From: Bacilli bacterium
GTDB lineage: Bacteria > Bacillota_I > Bacilli_A > ML615J-28 > CAG-698
Assembly: GCA_028691515.1 (NCBI GenBank)
Contig: JAQUZE010000008.1
Location: 1-64,000, forward strand
Length of the DNA: 64,000 nucleotides
Direction of reading: 5' to 3'
Shown here: piece by piece, positions 53,601 to 62,844 of the stretch
How positions within the stretch are numbered: the stretch's first letter is position 1
How the letters are laid out: the number at the start of each line of letters is the position of its first letter
The notes under the pieces: model-generated
What the model was told of the DNA's origin: nothing
Database searches by the model: none
What the model saw: the letters and a program-made list of their open reading frames with translations, nothing else
Translations under genes and position numbers: made by a program

Positions 53601-53880
53601 TGTTATTTTTTATGATTTAGATGATAATATTCTTACATCTGTTGAAGTGCTTGCTGGAGAAGAAGCAATAGCACCAAATGCAGTTGAAATAAATGGGAAA
53701 ACTTTTAGTAAATGGGATAAAGATTTTGATGCAGTTTTCGAAGATTTAGAAATACGACCAATTTATACTGATGTTATAGAAATTGAAGATAATGCTAAAT
53801 GTAGTTCATTTAATATTTTTCAAGTAATTTCAGTATTTATGGCATTTGGGTTAATTGTTTTATTTAGAAAAAAATATTAA
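50680..53880 (+). CDS. GHL10 (DigH-like) glycosyl hydrolase with InlB-type repeats, paralogue B
   Basis: This 1066-residue protein is a close paralogue of the 46965 gene. It has a signal peptide (1-25), then a GHL10 domain (about 60-440; EFRGVWITPLAGN, IYHVRIMNDAFYDSE, FHAWMNPYRI, DAIHFDDYFYIDG). A Fn3-like domain and eight InlB B-type repeats of about 59 residues follow, each with a GYxFxxWDKxF core. The C-terminus is KCSSF, hydrophobic helix, FRKKY, parallel to the SSCGS end of paralogue A. It is presumably a surface enzyme acting on cell wall glycan or an external polysaccharide. It is monocistronic with a terminator. Confidence 0.85.
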   Translation: MFKKIYTFFIIIIFILISVITVNGVLIPLQKTGDGGTLYYKGTTDPVLINSTYEYSESEFRGVWITPLAGNIPRYTSQSQYKSVMTQVFDNMEQYNLNVLIYHVRIMNDAFYDSEFNNWSSYYSTNPDWEALSWIIDEAHKRGIEFHAWMNPYRITNSYSGTVESYASSVSNKKNAASNPDNILKSGSKLILNPGEPAVRNFLVDTVEELVTNYDVDAIHFDDYFYIDGVDDSSTRAKYNPNNLGVADWRREQVDLFIHELKDYLDVYNQENNKHVELGISPSGIWQNGDGIVTYDSEGNAITTGSKTGGMEHNNNYLYSNTVNWVNHEWIDYILPQSYWGFEHPVAGFADVMGWWNKVVKYKNVNLYSGIGIYMAESSSNTYSWQNNPEEMKNMMLYLNTLENVKGFSLYSYAHLEKAINSSKSNHILFKNLFNNAYNVAWTENVLLPEKIAGPKINPGTVTNVNLINDGTRNILSWDSNSLAKYYAIYKNDGEITYDNSELFDVVLASTTEVESYSDVEASNYHYAVLPLSYSNTTGQGVEVVSDGQVTTYKVEFYDASGTVIKTQYVEENSSASAPVDPLKQGYTFTGWDKDFNIITDNLKVYPEYEINTYTVTFKINGDIISTQDIVYNNSAISPTPIEIEGYSFIKWDKDFTNVSSDLIINAVYEVKLYLIEYYDGTTLLKSEYVEHGKNGNAPLPPEKIGLDFLSWDKEFSNVTENLEIYAIYSDAIYEVKFFVDGIQEGPVQYVNHGKDAIAPEVSKPGYGFVSWDKELTNITKNTNIYAIFSDEIFQVKFFVNDKLVKTYVALYGEKIENPDVNIEGIIILTWDQEFDYITKSMNINAIYEVKTFTVIYKANDVVIKTETVEYGKDGIAPEVPIIEGYEFDKWDSNYENVTEDLLINAQYKRSIYSVIFKHNNKVISSQEVYYGENGVAPVLELQTGYKFIEWSNSFNNIKEDLIIEAIVEQEIYTVIFYDLDDNILTSVEVLAGEEAIAPNAVEINGKTFSKWDKDFDAVFEDLEIRPIYTDVIEIEDNAKCSSFNIFQVISVFMAFGLIVLFRKKY

Positions 53881-53885
53881 TTTTT

Positions 53886-53911
53886 AAAGAGTCTATATAG
53901 ACTCTTTTTTA
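53886..53911 (+). terminator. Intrinsic terminator
   Basis: AAAGAGTC (53886-53893), loop TATATA, GACTCTTT (53900-53907), T run. Confidence 0.9.
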
Positions 53912-54021
53912 TAGGAAATTATTGTTGATTTAATAATAGTTGAAACAGATAATATAACTTGAAAAAACGGGTTAAAAATGATATTATAATTATATGAATA
54001 ATGTGAAAGAAAGGTGATATT

Positions 54022-56523
54022 ATGTTTAGATCATTAACTGATCCTGGATATAAAGAATTAAAAAGAGTTGAGAAACTAGCTAATAAGGTTGTTGCTTTGC
54101 AAGATCAGTATAAAGAAATGACAGATGAACAATTAAAACATAATACAGTTATTTTTAGAGAAAGAATTGAAAATGGAGAATCATTATCAGATATTGCTAT
54201 TGATGCTTTTGCAACTGTTAGAGAGGCTGGTACAAGAGTATTAGGTTTAACGGCTTTTAAAGTTCAAGTTATGGGTGCTTTTGCTATGCATGGTGGTAAT
54301 ATTGCTGAAATGAAAACTGGTGAAGGTAAAACTTTAACTTCTACATTAGTGGCATATTTAAATGCACTTTCTAAAAAAGGTGTTCATATAGTTACTGTTA
54401 ATGAGTATCTTGCTGCTCGTGATGCAAGAGAAATGGGAGAATTGTTTACTTGGTTAGGTCTAACTGTAGGATTAAATTTAAGAGGATTAAGTCCAGAAGA
54501 AAAAAGAGAAGCATATAATGCTGATATTACTTATAGTACGAATAGTGAATTAGGATTCGATTATTTAAGGGATCATATGGTTATTTATAAAGAACACATG
54601 GTCCAAAAAGAATTAAATTTTTGTATTATAGATGAGGTTGACTCAATATTAATTGATGAAGCTAGAACTCCGCTTATTATTTCGGGTGGGGCTAAAAACA
54701 CCGGAAATCTTTATCAACAAGCAGATTTATTTGCCAAGGGATTAAGAGAAACTGATTATGAAATCGATATTAAATCACGACATGTAACTCTTAATGAAGA
54801 TGGAATGGAAAAAGCTGAAAGATTTTTTGGGCTTGATAATTTATATGATATTAAATATGTAAGCTTACTGCATCATATTCATAATGCATTAAGAGCAAAT
54901 TACTCAATGGCAAAAGATATTGACTATGTTGTACAAGAAGGAAAAGTTATTATTGTTGACCCTTTTACAGGACGATTAATGCATGGTAGACAGTATTCAG
55001 AAGGGTTACATCAAGCATTAGAAGCAAAAGAAAGAGTTGAAATAAAAAAGGAAACAAAAACTGTTGCTACAATTACTTATCAAAATTTCTTTAGAATGTA
55101 TAAAAAATTGGCTGGTATGACTGGAACTGCTAAAACTGAGGAAGAAGAATTTAGAAATATATATAATATGTATGTTGTTGAAATTCCAACAAATGAGCCA
55201 ATTATTAGGCAAGATGAACCGGATTTAATTTTTATTACTAAAATGGCAAAGTTTAATGCTATTGCTGAAGATATTAAAGAAAGATATCAAAGGGGTCAAC
55301 CTGTTTTAGTAGGTACAATTGCTATTGAAACAAGTGAATTATTGTCCGAACTTCTAAGAAAAAGAGGAGTACCACATAGTGTTTTAAATGCTAAACAACA
55401 CGAAAGAGAAGCAGAAATTGTTGCTAATGCTGGTAAAATGAAATCAGTTACAATTGCTACAAATATGGCAGGACGTGGTACTGATATTAAATTAGGTCCT
55501 GGGGTTGTTGAATTAGGAGGTCTTGCGGTAATTGGTACTGAAAGACATGAGTCTAGACGTATTGATAACCAATTAAGAGGACGTTCTGGACGTCAAGGGG
55601 ATCCTGGATATACTAGATTTTATTTATCAACTGATGATGATTTAATGCAAAGATTTGGTACTGAAAGGTTCAAAACTATGTTGTCTTATGTTGTAAGTGA
55701 TAAAGAAGGAAATGAAGAAGCACTTGAATCCAAAATGTTTTCTAAATTTGTTGAAAATGCTCAAAAACGAATTGAAGGACAAAATTTTGATTCAAGAAAA
55801 CAAGTGTTAGAATATGATGAGGTTTTAAGAGCTCAAAGAGAAATTATTTATGAACAGAGAAATCAAGTTTTATTTTATGATGATATAAGTGAAGTAGTTC
55901 TTAAAAAAATTGAAAATGTTGGGAGAAAAATTGCGCTTAATTTTTCAAAAAGTGATAAGAAAAATGCTGATGTTGATGAGAAAGCTTTTTATAATGAATT
56001 GAGTTCTGTATATTTTCCTAAAGATTATTTAAATATAGATGATTTTCAAAATTTAAATTATGAAAGTGCTGTTAATTTATTCGTTAATAAATGTAATGAA
56101 TTGCTTAACGAAAAGAAAGAACAGTTTCCAGAAAATTTATTTAAAGAGTTTTTAAAAGTAATTTTTTTAAGGGTTATTGATACATATTGGATGGATCATA
56201 TTGATGCAATGAGTGAATTAAGACAAGCAGTTAGTTTACAGGCTTATGCTCAAGTTAATCCGTTAAGAGAATATAAAGAAGTTGGCTTTCAAACTTTTGA
56301 GGAAATGATCAATGGTATTGAAAATGATACAATTAAATTTATGAATAGAGCTCAAATCAGAGGAAATTTAGAGAGAGAACAAGTTATAAAACCTATTGCT
56401 GCTAGTGCGGGTAAGGAAGATAGCAATAGGAAAAAAACACCAGCTAAATCACAAAAAATTGGAAGAAATGATCCTTGCCCATGTGGTTCTGGAAAAAAAT
56501 ATAAAAATTGTCATGGAAAATAG
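54022..56523 (+). CDS. secA: Protein translocase ATPase SecA
   Basis: This 833-residue protein is the SecA motor. Walker A is MKTGEGKTLT at about 93-102. DEVDSILIDEARTPLIISG is the DEAD-type Walker B region, followed by the preprotein cross-linking domain, then ATNMAGRGTDIKLG and QLRGRSGRQGDPG motifs, scaffold and wing domains. The C-terminal zinc motif CPCGSGKKYKNCH binds SecB or lipids. It drives secreted proteins, including the GHL10 enzymes around it, through SecYEG. It is co-transcribed with prfB (10-base gap), the conserved Bacilli order. Confidence 0.98.
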   Translation: MFRSLTDPGYKELKRVEKLANKVVALQDQYKEMTDEQLKHNTVIFRERIENGESLSDIAIDAFATVREAGTRVLGLTAFKVQVMGAFAMHGGNIAEMKTGEGKTLTSTLVAYLNALSKKGVHIVTVNEYLAARDAREMGELFTWLGLTVGLNLRGLSPEEKREAYNADITYSTNSELGFDYLRDHMVIYKEHMVQKELNFCIIDEVDSILIDEARTPLIISGGAKNTGNLYQQADLFAKGLRETDYEIDIKSRHVTLNEDGMEKAERFFGLDNLYDIKYVSLLHHIHNALRANYSMAKDIDYVVQEGKVIIVDPFTGRLMHGRQYSEGLHQALEAKERVEIKKETKTVATITYQNFFRMYKKLAGMTGTAKTEEEEFRNIYNMYVVEIPTNEPIIRQDEPDLIFITKMAKFNAIAEDIKERYQRGQPVLVGTIAIETSELLSELLRKRGVPHSVLNAKQHEREAEIVANAGKMKSVTIATNMAGRGTDIKLGPGVVELGGLAVIGTERHESRRIDNQLRGRSGRQGDPGYTRFYLSTDDDLMQRFGTERFKTMLSYVVSDKEGNEEALESKMFSKFVENAQKRIEGQNFDSRKQVLEYDEVLRAQREIIYEQRNQVLFYDDISEVVLKKIENVGRKIALNFSKSDKKNADVDEKAFYNELSSVYFPKDYLNIDDFQNLNYESAVNLFVNKCNELLNEKKEQFPENLFKEFLKVIFLRVIDTYWMDHIDAMSELRQAVSLQAYAQVNPLREYKEVGFQTFEEMINGIENDTIKFMNRAQIRGNLEREQVIKPIAASAGKEDSNRKKTPAKSQKIGRNDPCPCGSGKKYKNCHGK

Positions 56524-56533
56524 GAGATAAAGT

Positions 56534-57631
56534 ATGGAGCGATATGAAATTAATAAATACTATAATGGTTTTAGAGATAAATTATTAGAACTTAATAAAG
56601 CAATTGATATTAATAATTTAAAAAAAGAAGTTAAGGATTTATTAAAACTTACTATTGCTCCAAATTTTTATAACGAAATATCTAGTGCTCAAAAAACATT
56701 AAAAAAGATTAAAGATAATAATGGAATAATAAAAATTTACGATGAAATTTATAGGTTAATTGATGAATTAGAAATTTATATTCAAATGCTTGATGAAGGT
56801 GAAAATGTATTAGAAACAATTAAAAAAGAAATTCATTTAATTTCTAGTAAATTAGATAAATTTGAAATCATGATGTTGCTAAGTAAAGAATATGATAATT
56901 ATGATGCTATTGTTGAACTTCATCCTGGAGCAGGTGGTACTGAAGCTCAAGATTGGGCAGAAATGTTATTTAGAATGTACAATCGCTATGCTGAACAAAA
57001 AGGGTTTAAAGTTAGTGTAACTGATTATCAAGATGGAGAAGAAGCAGGGCTCAAAAGTGTTACTTTTGTTGTTTCTGGTGAAAAAGCTTATGGATATTTA
57101 AAAGGTGAACAAGGAGTTCATCGTTTGGTAAGAATTAGCCCTTTTGATAGTAATGCGAGAAGACATACTTCTTTTTGCGCTTGTTCAGTTACTCCTAAAA
57201 TTGAGGGTGAAATTGATATTGAAATTCATTCTGATGACATTAGAATCGATACTTATCGTTCAAGTGGTGCTGGTGGTCAACATGTAAACACTACTGATTC
57301 TGCTGTTCGAATTACTCATTTAAGAACAGGAATTGTTGTTTCTTGTCAAAATGAAAGAAGCCAAATTCAAAATAAAGAAGTTGCATTAAATATTTTAAAG
57401 TCAAAACTATATCAAATGGAATTAGAGGAACAAGAAAAACTAATTAGTAAAATGAGTGATAATATTGTTAATAGTTTTGGGAGCCAAATTAGATCATATG
57501 TTTTCCATCCTTATTCTATGGTTAAAGATCATAGAACAAATTTTGAAACTGGAAATTCTGAGGCGGTAATGGATGGAGATATTGACGGATTTATAAATGC
57601 ATATTTAATAAGCGAATATAATTCGAGGTAA
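56534..57631 (+). CDS. prfB: Peptide chain release factor 2
   Basis: This 365-residue protein has the RF2-specific SPF tripeptide (202-204) for UGA/UAA recognition and the GGQ peptide-hydrolysis motif (247-249). It is encoded in one uninterrupted frame, without the in-frame UGA and +1 programmed frameshift near codon 25 that many bacteria use for autoregulation. Presence of RF2 fits the use of UGA as stop in this window. Confidence 0.97.
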   Translation: MERYEINKYYNGFRDKLLELNKAIDINNLKKEVKDLLKLTIAPNFYNEISSAQKTLKKIKDNNGIIKIYDEIYRLIDELEIYIQMLDEGENVLETIKKEIHLISSKLDKFEIMMLLSKEYDNYDAIVELHPGAGGTEAQDWAEMLFRMYNRYAEQKGFKVSVTDYQDGEEAGLKSVTFVVSGEKAYGYLKGEQGVHRLVRISPFDSNARRHTSFCACSVTPKIEGEIDIEIHSDDIRIDTYRSSGAGGQHVNTTDSAVRITHLRTGIVVSCQNERSQIQNKEVALNILKSKLYQMELEEQEKLISKMSDNIVNSFGSQIRSYVFHPYSMVKDHRTNFETGNSEAVMDGDIDGFINAYLISEYNSR

Positions 57632-57634
57632 TGT

Positions 57635-58525
57635 ATGAATAAGATACTTACAAGAAAACGTTTATTTGATTTATTTATAATGACTTTTGGGGTTATGTTA
57701 GTTGCTCTTTCATATAGTTTCTTTTTACAACCCAATAACATAGTTATTGGGGGTGTTTCTGGAGTTGGTGTAATTTATCAATATTTATCAGGAATTGATC
57801 CTGCTTTGCTTATGTTGATTACTAATTTATTATTATTAATCATTGGATTGATTTTTTTAGGAAGATCATTCTTTTTAAAGTCTATTTATGGTTCATTGAT
57901 GTTTCCGGTATTTGTTAAGATATTTAATATAGTTTTTGATTATTTACCAAATAGTTTTCAAAATCAAATTACTAATATAGATCTCTTTTTAATTGTTGTT
58001 TTTTCTTCAATAATTATGGGCATTGGTCTTGGAATTGTTGTAAAAAGAGGAGGAACAACTGGGGGAACAGAAATACCTCAAAATATTTTATTTAAATATT
58101 TTCATATATCTTTTTCTGTTTCTTTATTAATTTTAGATGGAGCAGTTATATTAACAGGATTTTTAGTATTGAAATCTCTTAGTTTAGCTTTATATTCAAT
58201 AATTTTTACATTTATCTGTGGAAAAATAATGGATGCTGTTATTTTCGGAAGTTTTAATAAAAGAGCAGTTTATATTATTTCAGAAGCAGCTGAAGAAATA
58301 ACAGACAAATTAGTTGTTGCTTTAGATAGAGGGATAACTAGTATTAAGGTAATAGGCGAATATTCTCAAAAAGAAAAAAAGATGTTAGTGTGCGTTTTAA
58401 GCAACAGAGAATATTATAAATTAAGAACAATTGTTGAAAAAATAGATAAAACAGCCTTTTATTTTGCAGTTCAAGCAAGTGAAGTGAGGGGAGAAGGTTT
58501 TACTTATGAACCAATCGATGATTAA
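57635..58525 (+). CDS. YitT family membrane protein (DUF2179)
   Basis: This 296-residue protein has five or six N-terminal membrane segments of the YitT type (SYSFFLQPNNIVIGGVSGVG and VVKRGGTTGGTEIPQNIL). It ends in a C-terminal cytoplasmic DUF2179 domain (about 215-290, KRAVYIISEAAEEITDKLV, DRGITSIKVIGEYS). The molecular function of the family is unknown, though transport has been proposed. It lies 3 bases after prfB and overlaps recX by 20 bases. Confidence 0.88.
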   Translation: MNKILTRKRLFDLFIMTFGVMLVALSYSFFLQPNNIVIGGVSGVGVIYQYLSGIDPALLMLITNLLLLIIGLIFLGRSFFLKSIYGSLMFPVFVKIFNIVFDYLPNSFQNQITNIDLFLIVVFSSIIMGIGLGIVVKRGGTTGGTEIPQNILFKYFHISFSVSLLILDGAVILTGFLVLKSLSLALYSIIFTFICGKIMDAVIFGSFNKRAVYIISEAAEEITDKLVVALDRGITSIKVIGEYSQKEKKMLVCVLSNREYYKLRTIVEKIDKTAFYFAVQASEVRGEGFTYEPIDD

Positions 58526-59273
58526 AATTATTGATGTGACAAAAAATAGAAAAAAATTCATAGTATCAACACTAAATAAAGATTATACTTTTGAAGAAGA
58601 TACTATTATTAAGTATGCGATTTATAAAAACAAAGAATTTACTGAAAAAGAATTTGAAAATATAGTTATTGATAATCAAAAGTATATTATATTAAATGTT
58701 GCTTTATATTATTTATCATTTAGAAGCAGAAGTATATATGAAGTATATTCTTATCTCAGAAAAAAAGATTATTCAGAAGATTTAGTTTTGGTAGTAATAG
58801 AAAAATTAAAAGATTTAGAATATTTAGATGATTTTTCTTTTTCTAAAGAATTACTAGATTATTATATTAGAAATAATAAAGGGCCTAAATTTATACTTGA
58901 AAAGTTAAAACAAAAAGGAATTGAAAGTTTTATTATTAATGAAATAATGCTCTTATTTGATAATGAAACAGAAACAAAAATTATACATACGATTATTGAG
59001 AAGAATATTAAGAAGAATATACATGAGCCTATAAAAAAACAAAAACAAAAATTATATAATAAACTTTTACGTGATGGTTTTTCAAGTAATAGAATATTAA
59101 GTATAATTAATCAATATAAGTTTATTGCAGATTGTGAACAAACTTTAATAAAGGAAATAGAAATAATAAAAAAACGCTATAGTAAATATGATGAAAAAAT
59201 TATGAAGAATAAAATTATTACTTCTTTATTAAATAAAGGGTATGATTATGCAATAATTAAAAAATACTTATAA
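58506..59273 (+). CDS. recX: Regulatory protein RecX
   Basis: This 255-residue protein is of RecX type, built from three-helix repeats: ALYYLSFRSRSIYEVYSYLRKKDYSEDLV, then LKDLEYLDDFSFSKELLDYY and KGPKFILEKLKQKGI, typical of the family. RecX modulates RecA filaments. Two start codons (58506, 58518) are possible. The first is taken because GAGAAGG lies upstream at suitable distance. The coding end of the YitT gene overlaps it. Confidence 0.85.
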   Translation: MNQSMIKIIDVTKNRKKFIVSTLNKDYTFEEDTIIKYAIYKNKEFTEKEFENIVIDNQKYIILNVALYYLSFRSRSIYEVYSYLRKKDYSEDLVLVVIEKLKDLEYLDDFSFSKELLDYYIRNNKGPKFILEKLKQKGIESFIINEIMLLFDNETETKIIHTIIEKNIKKNIHEPIKKQKQKLYNKLLRDGFSSNRILSIINQYKFIADCEQTLIKEIEIIKKRYSKYDEKIMKNKIITSLLNKGYDYAIIKKYL

Positions 59274-59335
59274 TAGTTGTAACTAATATAAATATTTTTA
59301 TATCGTATTTTGTTATAAGAGGAAAGGATTTTATA

Positions 59336-62005
59336 ATGAAGAGATTTAAAAAGAGTATAATTTTAGTTTTACTGATCGGTCTTTCAATTGTGTTGGGTGG
59401 GTTAGTAAATGTAAAAGCTATTGATATGGAATTGGTTTATGATTTAGATGGCCAACCAGTAAAATATTATCGTACAGATACAAATGTATTAATACCAAAG
59501 GACTATATTACTCCCGAAAGAGATTTTAGAGCAGCATGGGTAACTCCTTTAACGGGAGATATTACAGGATTCAATAGTGAAGGCCAGTTTAAAGCAGAAA
59601 TGACATCAGTTTTTCAAACGCTTGAATACTTCAATATGAATGCTATAGTATATCATGTGAGAATAATGAATGATGCTTTATATCCTTCTGTTTATAATCC
59701 ATTTTCAAAATATTATAATGCTGATTCTGATTTTGATGCTTTAGAGTGGTTAATTGATGAATCTCATCGAAGAGGAATTGAATTTCATGCTTGGATGAAC
59801 CCGTATAGAATTTCATCAACTGAAACTGGAAGAACAAAAGAGGAAATAGCTGCTAGTTATCAAGGTAATAATGCAGCATCAAACCCGGATAACTTATTAA
59901 TTGGAAGTGGTGGAGAAATTTTGAATCCTGGTGAACCTGCAGTTAGACAGTTTTTACTTGATACAGCTAGAGAATTATTAAATAATTACGATATTGATGC
60001 AATACATTTTGATGATTATTTTTATATTTCTGGAATTGATGATAGTACAACAAGAGCTAAATATAACCCAAATAATCTATCGATGGAAGATTGGAGAAGA
60101 GAGCAAGTTAATATTTTTATTAAAGATTTAAATAATCTAATTGATAATTATAATTCTTTAAATAAAAAAGCAGTACAATTGGGTATTTCTCCTTCAGGAA
60201 TTTGGAGAAATGGCGATGGAGTTGTTACATATGATGAGAATAATAATGCAATTACTAACGGTTCAAGCACAAGCGGATTTGCTCATTATGGAAATTATTT
60301 GTATTCTGATACTTTAAAATGGGCTAACGAAGGTTGGATTGATTATTTAGTACCTCAAAGTTATTGGTCTTTTGATCATAATACTGCTCGCTTTGCTGAT
60401 GTTATGGATTGGTGGGATAAGGCTTTAAGATATAAGGATGTTAATGTTTATTCTGGAATGGGTTTATATATGTCCGATAATAAAACAGCTAATAAATCAT
60501 GGTCTTATCAACCTGACGTTGAAGCAGAAAGACAAGTTAGGTATATTTCCAAATTAGATAAAATTACAGGAACTGTGGTTTTTGATTATCAGCAGTTAGC
60601 TGCTAGCAAAAGTTCTATTGGAAGAATGAATCAAGTTATGTCAAATGCATGGTATCAAAAAGCGCTACCTACTGAAGTATCTTCTTTAGGAGTTAATATG
60701 ATAACTCCAGATGAAGTAACTAATTTGAATATTTCTAAGACTTTACAAGGTTTTAAAATTCAATTTAATGAAGCTAATGATGCAAATAGATATGCAATTT
60801 ATAGAAGTTCTGGTGATTTAACTTATGCCCCAGAACAACTTATAGATTTAATTGGTAATTATTCACAAGATGGAGTAATTTCATATATTGATCAAGAAGT
60901 TAAAACTGGTAATTACAATTATGGTGTAAAAGCATTATCTAGATCTAATACTTTATCTAATCCGGTTGCTATTAATACATCTGGCGCCTTAGATGGAGAG
61001 TTGTTAGAATTAGAGCCAATAAAAAATATAATTATTACTGACAATTTATTTAAGGGAGAAAATATAAAGATTCGTTTTGATGCTATTTATTCAATTTATG
61101 GTGATATAGTAGAATACGAAGTATTTTATTCAACTGATTTAGTCACTTGGAATTCTATGAAAAATGAAGGTTTTCCTCTTACTCCTTCTAATGTGCAGTT
61201 AACACAAGAATTTACGATTGGTGATTATGATAAATTTTATTTAAAAATAAAAGCATATACTGATATTGCTTCAACTGAATCTGATGTAATTGAAATTAAT
61301 ACTACGCTTGATTATGGTAAGATAAATGGATTAACTTATTTTGAAATTCCTTTTAGAAATACAGAAATCACATTACAATGGAAAGCAAAAGATATTGAAG
61401 GTTTAACTTATAAAGTCCAATATTCATCAAATAATTATCAATGGACAGATATGGATTTATCTAATTCACCGATTTTTTATCAAAATGATTATTTAAAGAA
61501 GAAATACATTATTCCAAATGATTATTCTATAATTTATATAAGAGTTATAGGTTATGATGATTTTGGTATTGCTTTTAGTGATGTGTTAGAAATTGAAACA
61601 AAAGAATATATACAGTTTCCGGAAGAGTTTTTTATCAATAACCTTCCTAGTAATCAAAATATTATGGTTTTTGAGGGCGATGAAATTATTATTTCTTGGG
61701 AGTCTATGCCAGAAGGGACTAGTTATCTAGTTTCTTGGTCTAGTGATGGTCTTAATTATAATTCATTAAGAAATTATGACTCAACATATCAGTCTGAAAT
61801 TGGAATTGATACTACTTCATTTAAAATTACTGCAAGTTATTTGTATTATAAAGTTTATTTTAAGATACATGCTTTATATGGTAATAGTAATATTGAATTA
61901 GGAACATTTGAAGTGTATACAACACCATATTTTCATTATTTACCTTCGTTTATTTCATATATGTTTAATCAAAATTTAAACATGTTAAGAAAAATAAATA
62001 AATAA
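59336..62005 (+). CDS. GHL10 (DigH-like) glycosyl hydrolase, paralogue C, without InlB repeats
   Basis: This 889-residue secreted protein has a signal peptide (1-30). The GHL10 domain (about 65-450) shares FRAAWVTPLTGD, IVYHVRIMNDALYPS, HRRGIEFHAWMNPYRI, DAIHFDDYFYISG and LGISPSGIWRNGDG with paralogues A and B. The rest is a Fn3-like domain and at least three beta-sandwich modules with YEVFYSTDLVTWNSM / YKVQYSSNNYQWTDM / YLVSWSSDGLNYNSL repeats. It has no InlB repeats and no Cys/transmembrane C-terminus, so it is probably released or held non-covalently. Confidence 0.83.
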   Translation: MKRFKKSIILVLLIGLSIVLGGLVNVKAIDMELVYDLDGQPVKYYRTDTNVLIPKDYITPERDFRAAWVTPLTGDITGFNSEGQFKAEMTSVFQTLEYFNMNAIVYHVRIMNDALYPSVYNPFSKYYNADSDFDALEWLIDESHRRGIEFHAWMNPYRISSTETGRTKEEIAASYQGNNAASNPDNLLIGSGGEILNPGEPAVRQFLLDTARELLNNYDIDAIHFDDYFYISGIDDSTTRAKYNPNNLSMEDWRREQVNIFIKDLNNLIDNYNSLNKKAVQLGISPSGIWRNGDGVVTYDENNNAITNGSSTSGFAHYGNYLYSDTLKWANEGWIDYLVPQSYWSFDHNTARFADVMDWWDKALRYKDVNVYSGMGLYMSDNKTANKSWSYQPDVEAERQVRYISKLDKITGTVVFDYQQLAASKSSIGRMNQVMSNAWYQKALPTEVSSLGVNMITPDEVTNLNISKTLQGFKIQFNEANDANRYAIYRSSGDLTYAPEQLIDLIGNYSQDGVISYIDQEVKTGNYNYGVKALSRSNTLSNPVAINTSGALDGELLELEPIKNIIITDNLFKGENIKIRFDAIYSIYGDIVEYEVFYSTDLVTWNSMKNEGFPLTPSNVQLTQEFTIGDYDKFYLKIKAYTDIASTESDVIEINTTLDYGKINGLTYFEIPFRNTEITLQWKAKDIEGLTYKVQYSSNNYQWTDMDLSNSPIFYQNDYLKKKYIIPNDYSIIYIRVIGYDDFGIAFSDVLEIETKEYIQFPEEFFINNLPSNQNIMVFEGDEIIISWESMPEGTSYLVSWSSDGLNYNSLRNYDSTYQSEIGIDTTSFKITASYLYYKVYFKIHALYGNSNIELGTFEVYTTPYFHYLPSFISYMFNQNLNMLRKINK

Positions 62006-62010
62006 ATATA

Positions 62011-62046
62011 AAAAAGAAGCAATTTTTATAATTGCTTCTCTTTTTT
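62011..62046. terminator. Bidirectional intrinsic terminator
   Basis: AGAAGCAAT (62015-62023) pairs with ATTGCTTCT (62031-62039). It has T on the 3' side and A on the 5' side, so it serves both the GHL10 gene and the convergent HAD gene, whose last codons and stop lie inside the hairpin. Confidence 0.88.
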
Positions 62047-62844
62047 TAATTTTTTTAATACTTTATATACACCGTGATTATCTACTGTGTCTGTTAAAAT
62101 ATTAGCTTTAGCAAGTAATTCTGAGTGTGAATTCCCCATAGCTATACCTGTATTTACATATTCAATCATTTCTATATCATTGTGTCCATCGCCAATTGCA
62201 ATTGTGTTTTTAATTTTTATATCATAGTATTCAGCAATATGTTTTAAGCCCACTGCCTTTGATGTATTGTGACTATAAATTTCTGAAATCACAAAACTAT
62301 CACTTTTCCAAAATCGTATTTTAAATTCATTTGTAAATTTATTAGAAATATAGTTAGCTAATTTACTTTCAGAACCATTTTTTGAAAATACTATTGCACC
62401 ATTTGGGTTTTCGTGTAATATTTCTTCAAATTCTCCAATATGTAAATTTCCTCCATCTTTATGAAGATAATGTTTGATACTATCATCTTGTTTCCATAAA
62501 TAGATATCATCTTCAACTTCGCTGAATATATTTAAAATGATATCTTTATTATCTCTTATTATTGTAAAAATATGCTGACGATTAATTGTTTCCATATGTT
62601 TTGGGAATAATAAATCAGATGGGTTATGAACAAGAGCACCATTATAATTTACAATTGGAGTTTTTAATTTTAATAAATCATAGTATTTCTTTGTTGAACG
62701 ATAAGGACGACCTGTTGCTAAAACAACATAGTGTTTTTTGGCAATTTTTTTTAGGTATTTAAAACTTTTTTTATCAATTTGATCAAAATGTTGAATTAAA
62801 GTTCCGTCTAAATCTATTGCAATTAAAAATTTTTGTTTTTTCAT
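62026..62844 (-). CDS. HAD superfamily (Cof-type) phosphatase
   Basis: This 272-residue Cof/YbiV-type HAD hydrolase has motif I FLIAIDLDGTLI (nucleophile and acid Asp), motif II LATGRPYRS, a C2 cap domain in the middle, and motif IV AIGDGHNDIEMIE. It uses Mg2+ and dephosphorylates small phosphorylated metabolites in the cytoplasm; the substrate is unknown. It is the only long minus-strand gene besides yidD and is monocistronic. Confidence 0.92.
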   Translation of the reverse strand: MKKQKFLIAIDLDGTLIQHFDQIDKKSFKYLKKIAKKHYVVLATGRPYRSTKKYYDLLKLKTPIVNYNGALVHNPSDLLFPKHMETINRQHIFTIIRDNKDIILNIFSEVEDDIYLWKQDDSIKHYLHKDGGNLHIGEFEEILHENPNGAIVFSKNGSESKLANYISNKFTNEFKIRFWKSDSFVISEIYSHNTSKAVGLKHIAEYYDIKIKNTIAIGDGHNDIEMIEYVNTGIAMGNSHSELLAKANILTDTVDNHGVYKVLKKLKKEKQL

